This document shows positions 44,901 to 53,003 of a DNA stretch of 64,000 nucleotides, one piece after another. Position numbers and translations under genes: made by a program. The notes beneath the pieces were generated by a model that did no database searches, had not been told where the DNA came from, and saw nothing but the letters and a program-made list of their open reading frames with translations. Positions within the stretch are counted from its first letter, which is position 1. The number at the start of each line of letters is the position of its first letter. Location of the stretch: assembly GCA_022867625.1 (NCBI GenBank), contig JALIFM010000001.1, forward strand, positions 62,001-126,000. Reading direction: 5' to 3'. This stretch comes from Lachnospiraceae bacterium NSJ-143. GTDB taxonomy: Bacteria > Bacillota > Clostridia > Lachnospirales > Anaerotignaceae.

Positions 44901-44930
44901 CGGAAATCTCCTCCTATACTGCCTTCATTG

Positions 44931-44959
44931 ATTTTACAATATTTTACGCTTTTGTGCAA
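44931..44959 (-). promoter_or_regulatory. Promoter of the B3/4 protein gene
   Basis: Minus strand TTGCAC (44959-44954), 17-bp spacer, TAAAAT (44936-44931). Confidence 0.6.
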
Positions 44960-44977
44960 AGGTTTTTTTTGGACAGG

Positions 44978-45004
44978 CAAAAAGAGACGGCAGAGCCGTC
45001 TCTT
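44978..45004 (-). terminator. Terminator of the first PLP-enzyme gene
   Basis: AAGAGACGGC (44982-44991) pairs with GCCGTCTCTT (44995-45004); on the minus strand Ts follow. Confidence 0.75.
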
Positions 45005-45042
45005 GTATGTTTTGGCTTAAAAATATTTTTTGGCTTTCAGAA

Positions 45043-46236
45043 TCAGTCTAAAGCTTCAAAAGCCTGCTTGAAGTCGTTGATAAGGTCCTCTGTATCCTCG
45101 ATACCTACTGATACACGGAACATACCAGGTGTGATGCCCATTTTTCTTCTGTCAGCATCTGGCATATGGCTGTGTGAAGATGTGCATGGGTGGTTAAGTG
45201 TTGTTCTGAGTCCGCCAAGAGTTGTAGCGTAATGTACAAACTGAAGCTTAGCCATGAATTTGTCAATCTTTTCCTCGTCTTCTGTGTTGAGGATAATGCT
45301 CATCATTCCTGACATAGCCTCGTCGTCTGACCAGAGCTTCTTAGCGAGGTCTCTCTGTGGGAAGCTGTCAAGTGATGGATGGTTAACTTTGATAACGTGA
45401 GGGTCTTTCTCACAGAACTCAGCAAGTTTAGCTGCGTTGTACATCTGTTTTTTGAGACGAAGGTGAAGTGTCTCAAGACCACGAATCATCATCCAGCATG
45501 GGAATGGGTCAGCAGGTGTACCAAAGAGCATTCTCATTGGACGTACTGTCTCAATAATTTCCTGTGTTGATGTCATGCAGCCAAGGATAGCGTCTGAATG
45601 GCCGTTCATGAATTTTGTCATAGAAGAAATTACGATATCAGCGCCAAGTGTAAGAGGCTTAATGGAAACAGCTGTTGTGAATGTGTTGTCCATCATAAGG
45701 AGAGCGCCGTTGTCATGAGCGAGTTTAGCAAACTCAGGTATATCAATAAGGTTCATTGTTGGGTTAGCGCAAACCTCAGCATAGATAAGCTTTGTGTTAG
45801 GCTTCATAGCTGCCTTAACGTTTTCGATATCGTCCATGTTTACAAGTGTTGACTCTATGCCGAATTTTGAGAACATTTTGCCGAATACATCGAATGTCTC
45901 GCCATAGATGTTTCTGTTGCAGATAACATGGTCGCCAGCTTTAAGGATGGAACCGATTGTTGTTGAAATAGAAGCCATACCTGATGAGAAAATAAGAGAA
46001 GCCATTCCGTCCATTCCAGGAGCCTCAAGAGCTGTTACCTGGGAAGCAAGTACGTCACGGTCAGGGTTGTTTGTTCTGATATATGTATATCCCTGAGCAT
46101 AAGCCTGTTTGATTTCTGCAAGTGTGTTAGCTGTGAAAGCTGTTGCTGTGTAAAGAGGGAAAGCTTCCGGCTTTAATAAGTTGCAAGCTCCGTCTTTGTA
46201 TTCTCTTGTGTAGAGAAGTTCTGTTTCAAGTTTCAT
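45043..46236 (-). CDS. Cys/Met-metabolism PLP enzyme, copy A (methionine gamma-lyase-like)
   Basis: 397-aa fold-type I PLP enzyme of the cystathionine gamma-synthase/methionine gamma-lyase group. Motifs are YTYIRTNNPDRDVLASQV, SSGMASISTTIGS, the PLP-binding DNTFTTA and the Schiff-base Lys in SSMTKFMNGHSDA (about 208), with RMLFGTPADPF and TTLGGLRTTLNHP near the end. Gamma-lyase or beta-lyase action on a sulfur amino acid is likely, but the exact reaction is not readable. Its codon use is smoother than its neighbours, as in a highly expressed gene. It has a TTGACT-N19-TAGAAT promoter shared with three other genes. Confidence 0.9.
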   Translation of the reverse strand: MKLETELLYTREYKDGACNLLKPEAFPLYTATAFTANTLAEIKQAYAQGYTYIRTNNPDRDVLASQVTALEAPGMDGMASLIFSSGMASISTTIGSILKAGDHVICNRNIYGETFDVFGKMFSKFGIESTLVNMDDIENVKAAMKPNTKLIYAEVCANPTMNLIDIPEFAKLAHDNGALLMMDNTFTTAVSIKPLTLGADIVISSMTKFMNGHSDAILGCMTSTQEIIETVRPMRMLFGTPADPFPCWMMIRGLETLHLRLKKQMYNAAKLAEFCEKDPHVIKVNHPSLDSFPQRDLAKKLWSDDEAMSGMMSIILNTEDEEKIDKFMAKLQFVHYATTLGGLRTTLNHPCTSSHSHMPDADRRKMGITPGMFRVSVGIEDTEDLINDFKQAFEALD

Positions 46237-46368
46237 TTTAAAATTCCTCCCTTTTAAAGCTTAACCTTTAAAATTTTTCACTGTTTTCATTAGTTCCCAA
46301 AAATTTCCGCTCCGCTCCCATACGGGCGTTCAGTATGGGAAATACCTTCTTTTTTGCTTTACGACACT

Positions 46369-46399
46369 ATTCTATTGTGTGTAGGTACAATAGAGTCAA
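46369..46399 (-). promoter_or_regulatory. 19-bp-spacer promoter (P1) of PLP enzyme A
   Basis: Minus strand TTGACT (46399-46394), spacer CTATTGTACCTACACACAA, TAGAAT (46374-46369). The spacer region contains CTATTGT and ACAATAG arms 8 nt apart, a dyad placed between -35 and -10. Confidence 0.65.
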
Positions 46400-46877
46400 T
46401 AGTTTTTTAAAAAATTTTTTTTTCGGGGACATATAAAGGTAGGAATTTTTTAAGTCGCTGAAGGTGCAATTTGGCGTATTTTGACTGTTGTAGGATTTAT
46501 TAAAAAATTTAATGTGACATTAGAAAAATTTGTGATATAATAAATACGAAAAGAAGATGTAAATGCTGTGTGAATTGTGGACTGAGCAGGTTTTTAATCA
46601 TGAAGAATGGAAAAAATATTGAAAAATTGTAACGTTGACGCTGAACAAAATCAGCGTGAAGCATATCTATGAAACGTGATATTTTTCGGGGCTATTTCAG
46701 TCTGTTGGGTAATATGGCTTTTCATGATTTGATAAAAAGTAGTTTTTTGAACAAAAATATACAATATGCACAATCGAATTTTAAGAAATTGAAAAAAAGA
46801 AGGATTTTTAAGTTAAAATTTTATATACAAATGTCCACATAAGGCATGTGATATATAAAAAATGGTGGTTTTTTTTC
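46400..46877. other. AT-rich intergenic region with an orphan promoter
   Basis: Contains GTGACA (46514-46519), 16-bp spacer, TATAAT (46536-46541) preceded by TGA, reading to the right. Downstream there is a possible 18-codon ORF from an ATG at about 46563 and a 7-bp hairpin ACGCTGA/TCAGCGT near 46638-46657 without a T run. No protein gene is supported; a small RNA is possible. Confidence 0.4.
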
Positions 46878-46908
46878 TTGACTGTATAGTGACAACAGGG
46901 TTTATCAT
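46878..46908 (+). promoter_or_regulatory. 19-bp-spacer promoter (P4) of the aspartoacylase-like gene
   Basis: TTGACT (46878-46883), spacer GTATAGTGACAACAGGGTT, TATCAT (46903-46908). Confidence 0.55.
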
Positions 46909-47025
46909 CAACATGAAATGTATGGCGGCTTACGTGAGCATAAGTCAAATCAAATGGGATAATTTGCCTTATATACTTTGGGTAAGCCTCATCACTTCAT
47001 GGTTTTTACTAAGGAGGATGAGAAA

Positions 47026-47988
47026 ATGAAAAACAGTATTACATTTGGAGGCATTACAGTGGCTCCGGGTGAGAAGGTTTCACAGTATGTAACTGTTAAA
47101 GGCACGGATTACAAGTTTCCAATTACCATAATTAATGGTAAAGAGGACGGAAAAACATTGCTTGCCACTGCCGGAATCCACGGCTGTGAGTATCCTGGAA
47201 TACAGGCGGCAATAGAATTGTCAAAAGAAATAGACCCTGCTGAGGTATGCGGAGCGGTTATACTTATGCACTGTATAAACATAAGCGGGTTTGAGGAGCG
47301 TCAGATTTATGTTGTGCCTGACGACCCGGAACGCAAAAATTTGAACAGGCTTTTTCCTGGAAGTGCTGACGGCACTCTTGCAGATAAAATCTGCGATTTT
47401 ATTTCAACTGAGTTTGTGCCAAGGTCAGACTTTCATGTTGATATCCACAGCGGAGACATGGTTGAAGACCTTGAGGCCTGCGTAATATGCTGTGCGCCTA
47501 AGCTTTCAGAAAACAACGCTTACGCAAACGAAATAGCAAAATGCCTGAGCTTCAAATGGAGAATGAATTCAGGCGGCAGGACTGAGTGCTATAACTCATC
47601 ATCGATAGACAGGAATATCCCTTCCATGCTTTTTGAAAGAGGCGGCAGAGGCGCATGCCCAAGGGAAGAGGTTGACGCTGACAAAGACGACCTGTATACA
47701 GTCATGAAATTTATGAAGATTCTCCCGGGCGAGGTAAAGCCTAATCCTGAACAGAAGTTTTTCAAGAGACATGAATGGACAGAGGCAGGCGCAACAGGGC
47801 TTTGCTATATGTACGCTAAAGCCGGAGACGATATAAAGGAAGGACAGAAAATTGCCGAGATTAAGGATATGTTCGGCAACCTTCTTGAGGTAATTAATGC
47901 AAAGTTCGACGGGCATGTTGTAATTTCAACATCTACCCTTGCCATGAAAAAGGGCGACGATTTGATAACATACGGAGAGATAGAGTAA
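47026..47988 (+). CDS. Aspartoacylase/succinylglutamate desuccinylase-family (M14) deacylase
   Basis: 320-aa zinc-dependent carboxypeptidase-fold protein. Zinc ligands are the His/Glu pair in AGIHGCEYPGIQ (about 51) and the His in HVDIHSGDM (about 144). Substrate-side residues are in ERRGGRGACPRE-like RGGRGACPREE. A C-terminal beta-barrel (about 240-320; GLCYMYAKAGDDIKEGQ) caps the site. It would remove an acyl group from an N-acyl amino acid or a related amide. ATG at 47026 follows AAGGAGG by 8 nt. It shares promoter type with the flanking PLP-enzyme genes and the alanine symporter gene, so amino acid scavenging is a plausible context. Confidence 0.85.
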   Translation: MKNSITFGGITVAPGEKVSQYVTVKGTDYKFPITIINGKEDGKTLLATAGIHGCEYPGIQAAIELSKEIDPAEVCGAVILMHCINISGFEERQIYVVPDDPERKNLNRLFPGSADGTLADKICDFISTEFVPRSDFHVDIHSGDMVEDLEACVICCAPKLSENNAYANEIAKCLSFKWRMNSGGRTECYNSSSIDRNIPSMLFERGGRGACPREEVDADKDDLYTVMKFMKILPGEVKPNPEQKFFKRHEWTEAGATGLCYMYAKAGDDIKEGQKIAEIKDMFGNLLEVINAKFDGHVVISTSTLAMKKGDDLITYGEIE

Positions 47989-48030
47989 TTTATATATAAT
48001 AAAAAACTCAAAAGAAAACTGATAATGCTG

Positions 48031-48061
48031 TTGACTCTATAATTACTATAAGGAATAGCAT
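48031..48061 (+). promoter_or_regulatory. 19-bp-spacer promoter (P2) of PLP enzyme B
   Basis: TTGACT (48031-48036), spacer CTATAATTACTATAAGGAA, TAGCAT (48056-48061). The spacer has a TATA...TATA dyad around its eighth base. The leader to the start at 48363 is about 295 nt. Confidence 0.65.
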
Positions 48062-48362
48062 ATACTGAGACACAAAAGATAAATTGGCTTGCGCCAAAAG
48101 ATTTGTATAAAATACTGAAGATAAAAATTGAATTTAATTACTTAAGATAAAAGGAAGTACCATACTGTACATAAGATAGGTCAGGTACAAAAGATAAAAT
48201 AACAATTATCACACAAGATAAAGCCGGCGGCGATAAGCTTCGCCGCTAGGACAATAATATATGCAAATTGATAAAAATCGGCAAGTCAGACTGTTATCCC
48301 GGCCGGTACGCCGGCTGAGGTTATTAATTTTATTAAGCAAGCATTTATAGGAGGAATTAGAG
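48062..48362 (+). other. Long leader of PLP enzyme B with repeated AAGATA motifs
   Basis: AAGATA occurs at 48076, 48118, 48144, 48173, 48191 and 48215, and AAGATT at 48098, spaced 18-29 nt. Two GC-rich hairpins follow: GGCGGCG with CGCCGCT (48227-48247 area) and GCCGG with CCGGC (48303-48315). AGGAGG precedes the ATG. No known riboswitch is recognised. Confidence 0.45.
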
Positions 48363-49580
48363 ATGTTACATGAATTTGACCCAGATTTCGCTTTTGAAAC
48401 AAACATTCTTGAAGCAGGAGCATATTTTACACATGCTGCTAAAAACCCGGAGGCTCTCCCAATACATATGTCAACAGCACATAATGTTGAGGATGTAGCA
48501 GACCTTCTTGAAAGATACAAAGAGGGAGATTACTGCTATAACAGAAACAGGAACCCGAACAGAACAGCACTTGCTGAGATTGTTAAGTACACAGAAGGCG
48601 GAGAGGACGCTATCGCATGCTCATCGGGTATGGCTGCTATTTCAACAGCTATTATCTCTATGACAAAGGGCGGAGACCATATCCTTTCTGACAAGACAAT
48701 TTACGGCGAGTCAAACGAAGTATTTACAGACATCCTTGGAAAATACGGCGTTGAGTCTGACATAATCGACTTCACAAACATTGAAGAAGTAAAGGCTCAT
48801 ATGAAACCTAACACAAAGGTTCTTTACACAGAGACAGTTTCCAACCCACTCTGCGGTGTTGCTGATTTAAGAGAGCTTGCAAATCTCGCTCACGCTAACG
48901 GCGCTATACTTATTGTTGACAACACATTCATGACAGGCTGCCTTGCTAAACCTCTTACATTGGGCGCTGACCTTGAGGTTATAAGCCTTACAAAGTTCGC
49001 TAACGGACATTCAGACGCTGTAACCGGCGCTATTGTAGGTTCAAAAGAGCTCGTTAAGAAATGCCACGCTGTTCAGGTAGTTCTTGGCTCACAGGCTGAC
49101 CCATTCTCATCATGGTTAACATGCCGTGGCATGAGAACAATGGAGCTCCGTGTTAAAAAACAGGCTTCAAACGCTCTTGCACTTGCTGAGGCACTTGAGA
49201 AGAGCCCATATGTTAAATCCGTTCATTATGCTGGACTTAAGAGCAGCCCATTCCATGAGCTTGCAAGCAAACAGTTCGGCGAGTACTTTGGCGGTATGCT
49301 TACAGTAGAGCTTCTTGAAGAAGACAACTATGACGCTGCAACAAGCAAATTCAATAAGTTCATGAGAGAAATGAAACTTGCTCATTATGCTATGACTCTT
49401 GGCGGATACAGGACAACATTCTCATACCCACCTCACAGCTCACATGACAACCTTACAAAAGAGCAGAGATATGCTATTGGCATCACAGATTCTATGTTAA
49501 GGTTCTCAGTAGGTATCGAGAATACAAACGACCTTGTAAACGATGTTCTTCGTTCACTTGAGGCTGCTTACGGCAAATAA
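48363..49580 (+). CDS. Cys/Met-metabolism PLP enzyme, copy B
   Basis: 405-aa relative of copy A (45043-46236), same fold and motifs but clearly diverged: YCYNRNRNPNRTALAEIV, SSGMAAISTAI, DNTFMTG, Schiff-base Lys in SLTKFANGHSDAV and TLGGYRTTFSYPPHSSHDN. Likely a gamma-lyase or cystathionine lyase/synthase acting on a sulfur amino acid or its analogue. Codon use is even and rich in preferred codons, suggesting strong expression. It has a 295-nt leader and its own terminator at 49596. Confidence 0.9.
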   Translation: MLHEFDPDFAFETNILEAGAYFTHAAKNPEALPIHMSTAHNVEDVADLLERYKEGDYCYNRNRNPNRTALAEIVKYTEGGEDAIACSSGMAAISTAIISMTKGGDHILSDKTIYGESNEVFTDILGKYGVESDIIDFTNIEEVKAHMKPNTKVLYTETVSNPLCGVADLRELANLAHANGAILIVDNTFMTGCLAKPLTLGADLEVISLTKFANGHSDAVTGAIVGSKELVKKCHAVQVVLGSQADPFSSWLTCRGMRTMELRVKKQASNALALAEALEKSPYVKSVHYAGLKSSPFHELASKQFGEYFGGMLTVELLEEDNYDAATSKFNKFMREMKLAHYAMTLGGYRTTFSYPPHSSHDNLTKEQRYAIGITDSMLRFSVGIENTNDLVNDVLRSLEAAYGK

Positions 49581-49595
49581 TTAATTTTGGTTCAG

Positions 49596-49622
49596 AAGGC
49601 CGGACTTATTGTCCGGCCTTTA
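49596..49622 (+). terminator. Terminator of PLP enzyme B
   Basis: AAGGCCGGAC (49596-49605) pairs with GTCCGGCCTT (49611-49620). Confidence 0.88.
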
Positions 49623-49669
49623 TTATTACTGCAAATAGGCGGATTTGCTTTTAACTGGGGGTGGCTGTT

Positions 49670-50602
49670 TTGGCCGTTTATACGGTTTTAAAACCACTGT
49701 TTATAATATTTGCTCTGGCGGTTCCCGGGGTTGCATTCAAAAAACTGAATATGGCTGATGAGCACCAGCTCAAGCTTATGTCCGGCTTTATGCTGAAGGT
49801 CATACTGCCGGCAATAATAATATATTCAATGCAGACCGAATTTTCCAGAGAAGTGCTGGAATCGGGGATTAAAGTTTTTTTGGCTGTATTTCTGCTTTTT
49901 GGATGCCTGTTTTTGTTTTCGGTATTTTTTACAAGGGGTATCGGACTTAAAAAGTCATATACTGGGCTTGTTGCATTTATAATGTTTTTTGCCAATACCG
50001 GCGGCATAGGCATACCTGTTATGAATATGCTTTTTGGGTCGGAAGCAGTGTTTTATGCCTCAGCCGCTGAAATGGCGACAGATGTGCTTATATTTACGGC
50101 CGGTGTACTGCTTATGAAATCATCTGGTGAGGGGAATGACAGGAGGGTGGATATTAAAGCCCTTATAAGCCCGGGCACTTTTGGTATAGTTATAGGGCTT
50201 GTGCTATTTCTTACGGATACAAGGCTTCCTGAAGCCGTAAACGGAGTGCTTGAAAAGCTTTCAGGTGCGAGCCTGCCTGTAACAATGTTTGTTATAGGTG
50301 CGCAGATTGGCGGTATAGAGCTTAAAACGCTCAGGGGCGACTGGAGGATTATTGCCGTAACGGCGGCTAAGCTGATAGCGGCACCGGCCGTTATGTACGT
50401 TATTGCATTTTTTATATTAAAGTGCGACACAATACCTGCCAAGGTCCTTACTGTACTTTACGCTATGCCTACAGGAGGAGCCGCGGCAATTTTTGCCCAG
50501 GAATACAGAGCTGACTCTGTTTTTGCCGCAAAGGCTGTATTCCTTACAGATATATTTTGTCTTGTTACGCTGCCTGTGCTGGTATTGATGATACAGGTGT
50601 GA
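49670..50602 (+). CDS. AEC-family transporter, copy 2
   Basis: 310-aa AEC-family permease with about 10 helices, a distant paralogue of the gene at 40084. The family signature is NTGGIGIPVMNMLFG (about 108), and the end has LYAMPTGGAAAIFAQEYRAD. TTG at 49670 is chosen because GGGGGTGG and the next bases match those at the first AEC gene with the same distance to a TTG; GTG at 49661 is an in-frame alternative. It lies 90 nt after PLP enzyme B, past its terminator, and has no clear promoter of its own, so it may rely on read-through. Organic acid or amino acid transport is likely. Confidence 0.85.
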   Translation: MAVYTVLKPLFIIFALAVPGVAFKKLNMADEHQLKLMSGFMLKVILPAIIIYSMQTEFSREVLESGIKVFLAVFLLFGCLFLFSVFFTRGIGLKKSYTGLVAFIMFFANTGGIGIPVMNMLFGSEAVFYASAAEMATDVLIFTAGVLLMKSSGEGNDRRVDIKALISPGTFGIVIGLVLFLTDTRLPEAVNGVLEKLSGASLPVTMFVIGAQIGGIELKTLRGDWRIIAVTAAKLIAAPAVMYVIAFFILKCDTIPAKVLTVLYAMPTGGAAAIFAQEYRADSVFAAKAVFLTDIFCLVTLPVLVLMIQV

Positions 50603-50698
50603 ATAAGGGTGATTAAAGAACAGCTGCATGTAAAATGTATGCTGTTGGTATACACAGATAAATAAAGCCGGATAACATTGATTTGTGTTCCGTTTTGC

Positions 50699-50746
50699 AA
50701 AGCCTGCGTACAAAATGGTTTTTTTGTGGCAGGCTTTTAATTTTTT
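50699..50746 (+). terminator. Terminator of the second AEC gene
   Basis: AAAGCCTGC (50699-50707) pairs with GCAGGCTTT (50729-50737), the stem extends with TACAAAA/TTTTGT, and a T run follows. Confidence 0.8.
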
Positions 50747-50821
50747 CTGTGTAAATTTTGAGTATTGACCGTAAATATTCAGCAGCATTTTTTTTGCGGA
50801 TTATAACGGTTTTAATTTTAT

Positions 50822-50851
50822 TTTACATGATTTGACAAATATATTTATAAT
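50822..50851 (+). promoter_or_regulatory. Distal candidate promoter upstream of the alanine symporter gene
   Basis: TTTACA (50822-50827), 18-bp spacer, TATAAT (50846-50851). The AT-rich stretch from 50747 to 51046 shows no gene. Confidence 0.4.
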
Positions 50852-51046
50852 GCTGTTTGCTGATTGTTGTATTAAGCATATGGTAAATTTCACGATTTTA
50901 TAAATTAATTGAAAAATGTTTAACAATAATACAGGCTATTATAGGCTTATAATCTATGATTTGTGGTGAAATTGCTAATTGTTTTATAATAATAGCCCAT
51001 ATTCGTAAAAAGCTGGTTAAAAAAATGTTGAAAAGTTATAATCATG

Positions 51047-51077
51047 TTGACTCTATAATTACTAAAGGGTTTACCAT
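51047..51077 (+). promoter_or_regulatory. 19-bp-spacer promoter (P3) of the alanine/glycine symporter gene
   Basis: TTGACT (51047-51052), spacer CTATAATTACTAAAGGGTT, TACCAT (51072-51077); leader of about 120 nt. Confidence 0.6.
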
Positions 51078-51205
51078 TAAACCGTTCTTTAATGTATGCG
51101 CAGCATTAAAAGTAATATGTCCATGCGGCCAAAAGCCGATGGCAAAAAATTCAGCAACACAACCGCTTTGGGAGAGGCGGGATTTCCAGAAGGGGGAAAT
51201 TATAT

Positions 51206-52753
51206 ATGAATTATTATGAGGCGTTTGGTAGTGTTATCTACTGGCTTGACGATAAGTTATGGTCCGGCCCATTTATAGCATTCGTGCTTATCGTTGGAAT
51301 TTATTTTTTCCTGGGTTCAGGAATATTTACACTCAGGCATTTTGGACACATAATGAAAAATACCTTTGGTCAGGTACTCAATAAGACTGGTACTGAGACA
51401 ACAAGAAAAGAAGGTCAGGTATCACCTTTTGAGGCTGCATGTATAGCTATCGGCGGTTGTGTCGGCAGCGGTAATATAGCCGGTATAGCCACAGCTATAG
51501 CTACAGGCGGCCCTGGCGCAGTTTTCTGGCTTGAGGTTTGGGCATTCTTTGGAATGATGGTAAAATGCGTTGAGGTTTCACTTTCATGCCACTACCGCGG
51601 AAAGAACGAAAAGGGAGAGTTCTACGGCGGTACTACATACATGATGGAAAAGGGCTTCGGCAGACAGATGGGCCATATGAAGGGGGCCATTGTCGTAGCT
51701 GTCATATTTGCTATCGGTTTTATCTGCCAGTTCCTTGGCGGTTCGCAGGCATACTCAATTTCTGAGGTTCTTAACCGTTCATTCGGCGTTGATATGATGC
51801 TTGTAACAGTTCTTTACTCAGTAGTTCTTTATTATGTAATCTGGAAGGGCACACCTCGTATAGCTAAGGTTGCAACAAGGCTTGTTCCTTTTATGTGCGT
51901 TGTATACCTTATAGGCGGTGTTATACTTATAATCGCCAATATCGGAAACGTTCCGTCTATGGTAATGGCTATTTTCCACGACGCTTTCACAGGTTCGGCG
52001 GCAGCCGGCGGTTTTGCAGGCGCAGCGGTTTCACAGGCTATAAGCAAGGGCCTTGCGCGTTCAATCAACTCCAATGAGGCTGGACAGGGTTCATCACCTC
52101 TTATCCATGGTTCTGCCAACACAATCCATCCTGTAAGGGAAGGTCTTTGGGGCGCGTTTGAGGTTTTTGCCGATACTATAGTTGTATGTACAATCACAGC
52201 TATCGCTGTTTTATGTACAGGCGAGTGGCAGAGCGGTACAACAGGCGCTACACTTACAATTGAAGCTTTCTCATCTGTATTTGGCAGAGGCGGAGAGATT
52301 TATATAGGTATAATGATGGCTCTTTTTGGAATCACTACTACAGCAGGCTGGTTTACATACTACATAGCTGTTATCCAGTGGTTATTCAGAAAGAAACCTG
52401 TATTAAGAGACAGGCTTTGCTATCTGTTCAAATTTATATTCCCTATACCGAACCTTATTATTGTCTGGTCGGTAACAAAGGGCGGCTACAGCGCGGACCT
52501 GTTCTGGGCTATAGTTGACGTATCGCTGCTCATACCGGTTTTCTCAAACTTAATAGCTATTGTTCTTCTCAGAAAGAAATTCTGGGAGCTTCTCAAAGAC
52601 TACAAGGCACGTTATATGGGTATAGGTAAGGTTGACCCTAATTTCCATGTATTCTACGAGGATGACCCTAAGGTGTTTGCTGAGGAGGAGGCTGTAAGGG
52701 CTGAGCTCAGAAAGATTGATGAGGCAGCACACAGGGCCAACAGGTCCATGTAA
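51206..52753 (+). CDS. Alanine/glycine:cation symporter (AGCS family)
   Basis: 515-aa Na+- or H+-coupled transporter for alanine or glycine, with about 10-11 helices. Family signatures are GSGNIAGIATAI (about 92) and the NSNEAGQGSSPLIHGSA stretch (about 288) that carries the substrate-binding residues, then TTAGWFTYY. The C-terminal cytoplasmic tail of about 60 residues is charged. ATG at 51206 follows AAGGGGGAAAT. It shares promoter P3 with the two PLP-enzyme genes and the deacylase gene. A terminator-like hairpin follows at 52835. Confidence 0.95.
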   Translation: MNYYEAFGSVIYWLDDKLWSGPFIAFVLIVGIYFFLGSGIFTLRHFGHIMKNTFGQVLNKTGTETTRKEGQVSPFEAACIAIGGCVGSGNIAGIATAIATGGPGAVFWLEVWAFFGMMVKCVEVSLSCHYRGKNEKGEFYGGTTYMMEKGFGRQMGHMKGAIVVAVIFAIGFICQFLGGSQAYSISEVLNRSFGVDMMLVTVLYSVVLYYVIWKGTPRIAKVATRLVPFMCVVYLIGGVILIIANIGNVPSMVMAIFHDAFTGSAAAGGFAGAAVSQAISKGLARSINSNEAGQGSSPLIHGSANTIHPVREGLWGAFEVFADTIVVCTITAIAVLCTGEWQSGTTGATLTIEAFSSVFGRGGEIYIGIMMALFGITTTAGWFTYYIAVIQWLFRKKPVLRDRLCYLFKFIFPIPNLIIVWSVTKGGYSADLFWAIVDVSLLIPVFSNLIAIVLLRKKFWELLKDYKARYMGIGKVDPNFHVFYEDDPKVFAEEEAVRAELRKIDEAAHRANRSM

Positions 52754-52834
52754 CAGCATAAAAGCCTTTAAATTACTTGTTTGCAGTTAAAGGCGCTTAA
52801 AAAAGTTTGCATTATCCCATTTGATTTAAGGGGG

Positions 52835-52870
52835 CCGTTCCGCAATGAATTTTGCGGGGCGGTCTTCTTT
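52835..52870 (+). terminator. Terminator of the symporter gene
   Basis: Eleven-bp stem with two G-T pairs, 52835-52845 with 52852-52862 (base CCG/CGG), then a T-rich tail. Confidence 0.6.
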
Positions 52871-53003
52871 ATTTCTGTCCGCCTTATGTCTGAGCCGGGT
52901 TTATTAAAAAGTATTAATAAAGTATTATATAAAAACCGGGTGCTTTTTTAACAGAAGTATTGTAAAATAGAATATAATAATTTGTACAAACGGAGGCTTG
53001 GGC

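Noticed and set aside
46237-46368. Search for a SAM riboswitch, T-box or other known leader in front of PLP enzyme A
   Set aside because: Only a simple hairpin (CCCATAC with GTATGGG, about 46317-46341) is present; no S-box or T-box sequence is recognisable here or before copy B.
50956-51219. 87-codon ORF upstream of and overlapping the alanine symporter start
   Set aside because: It covers promoter P3 and the symporter ribosome-binding site, has no site of its own and no protein-like pattern.
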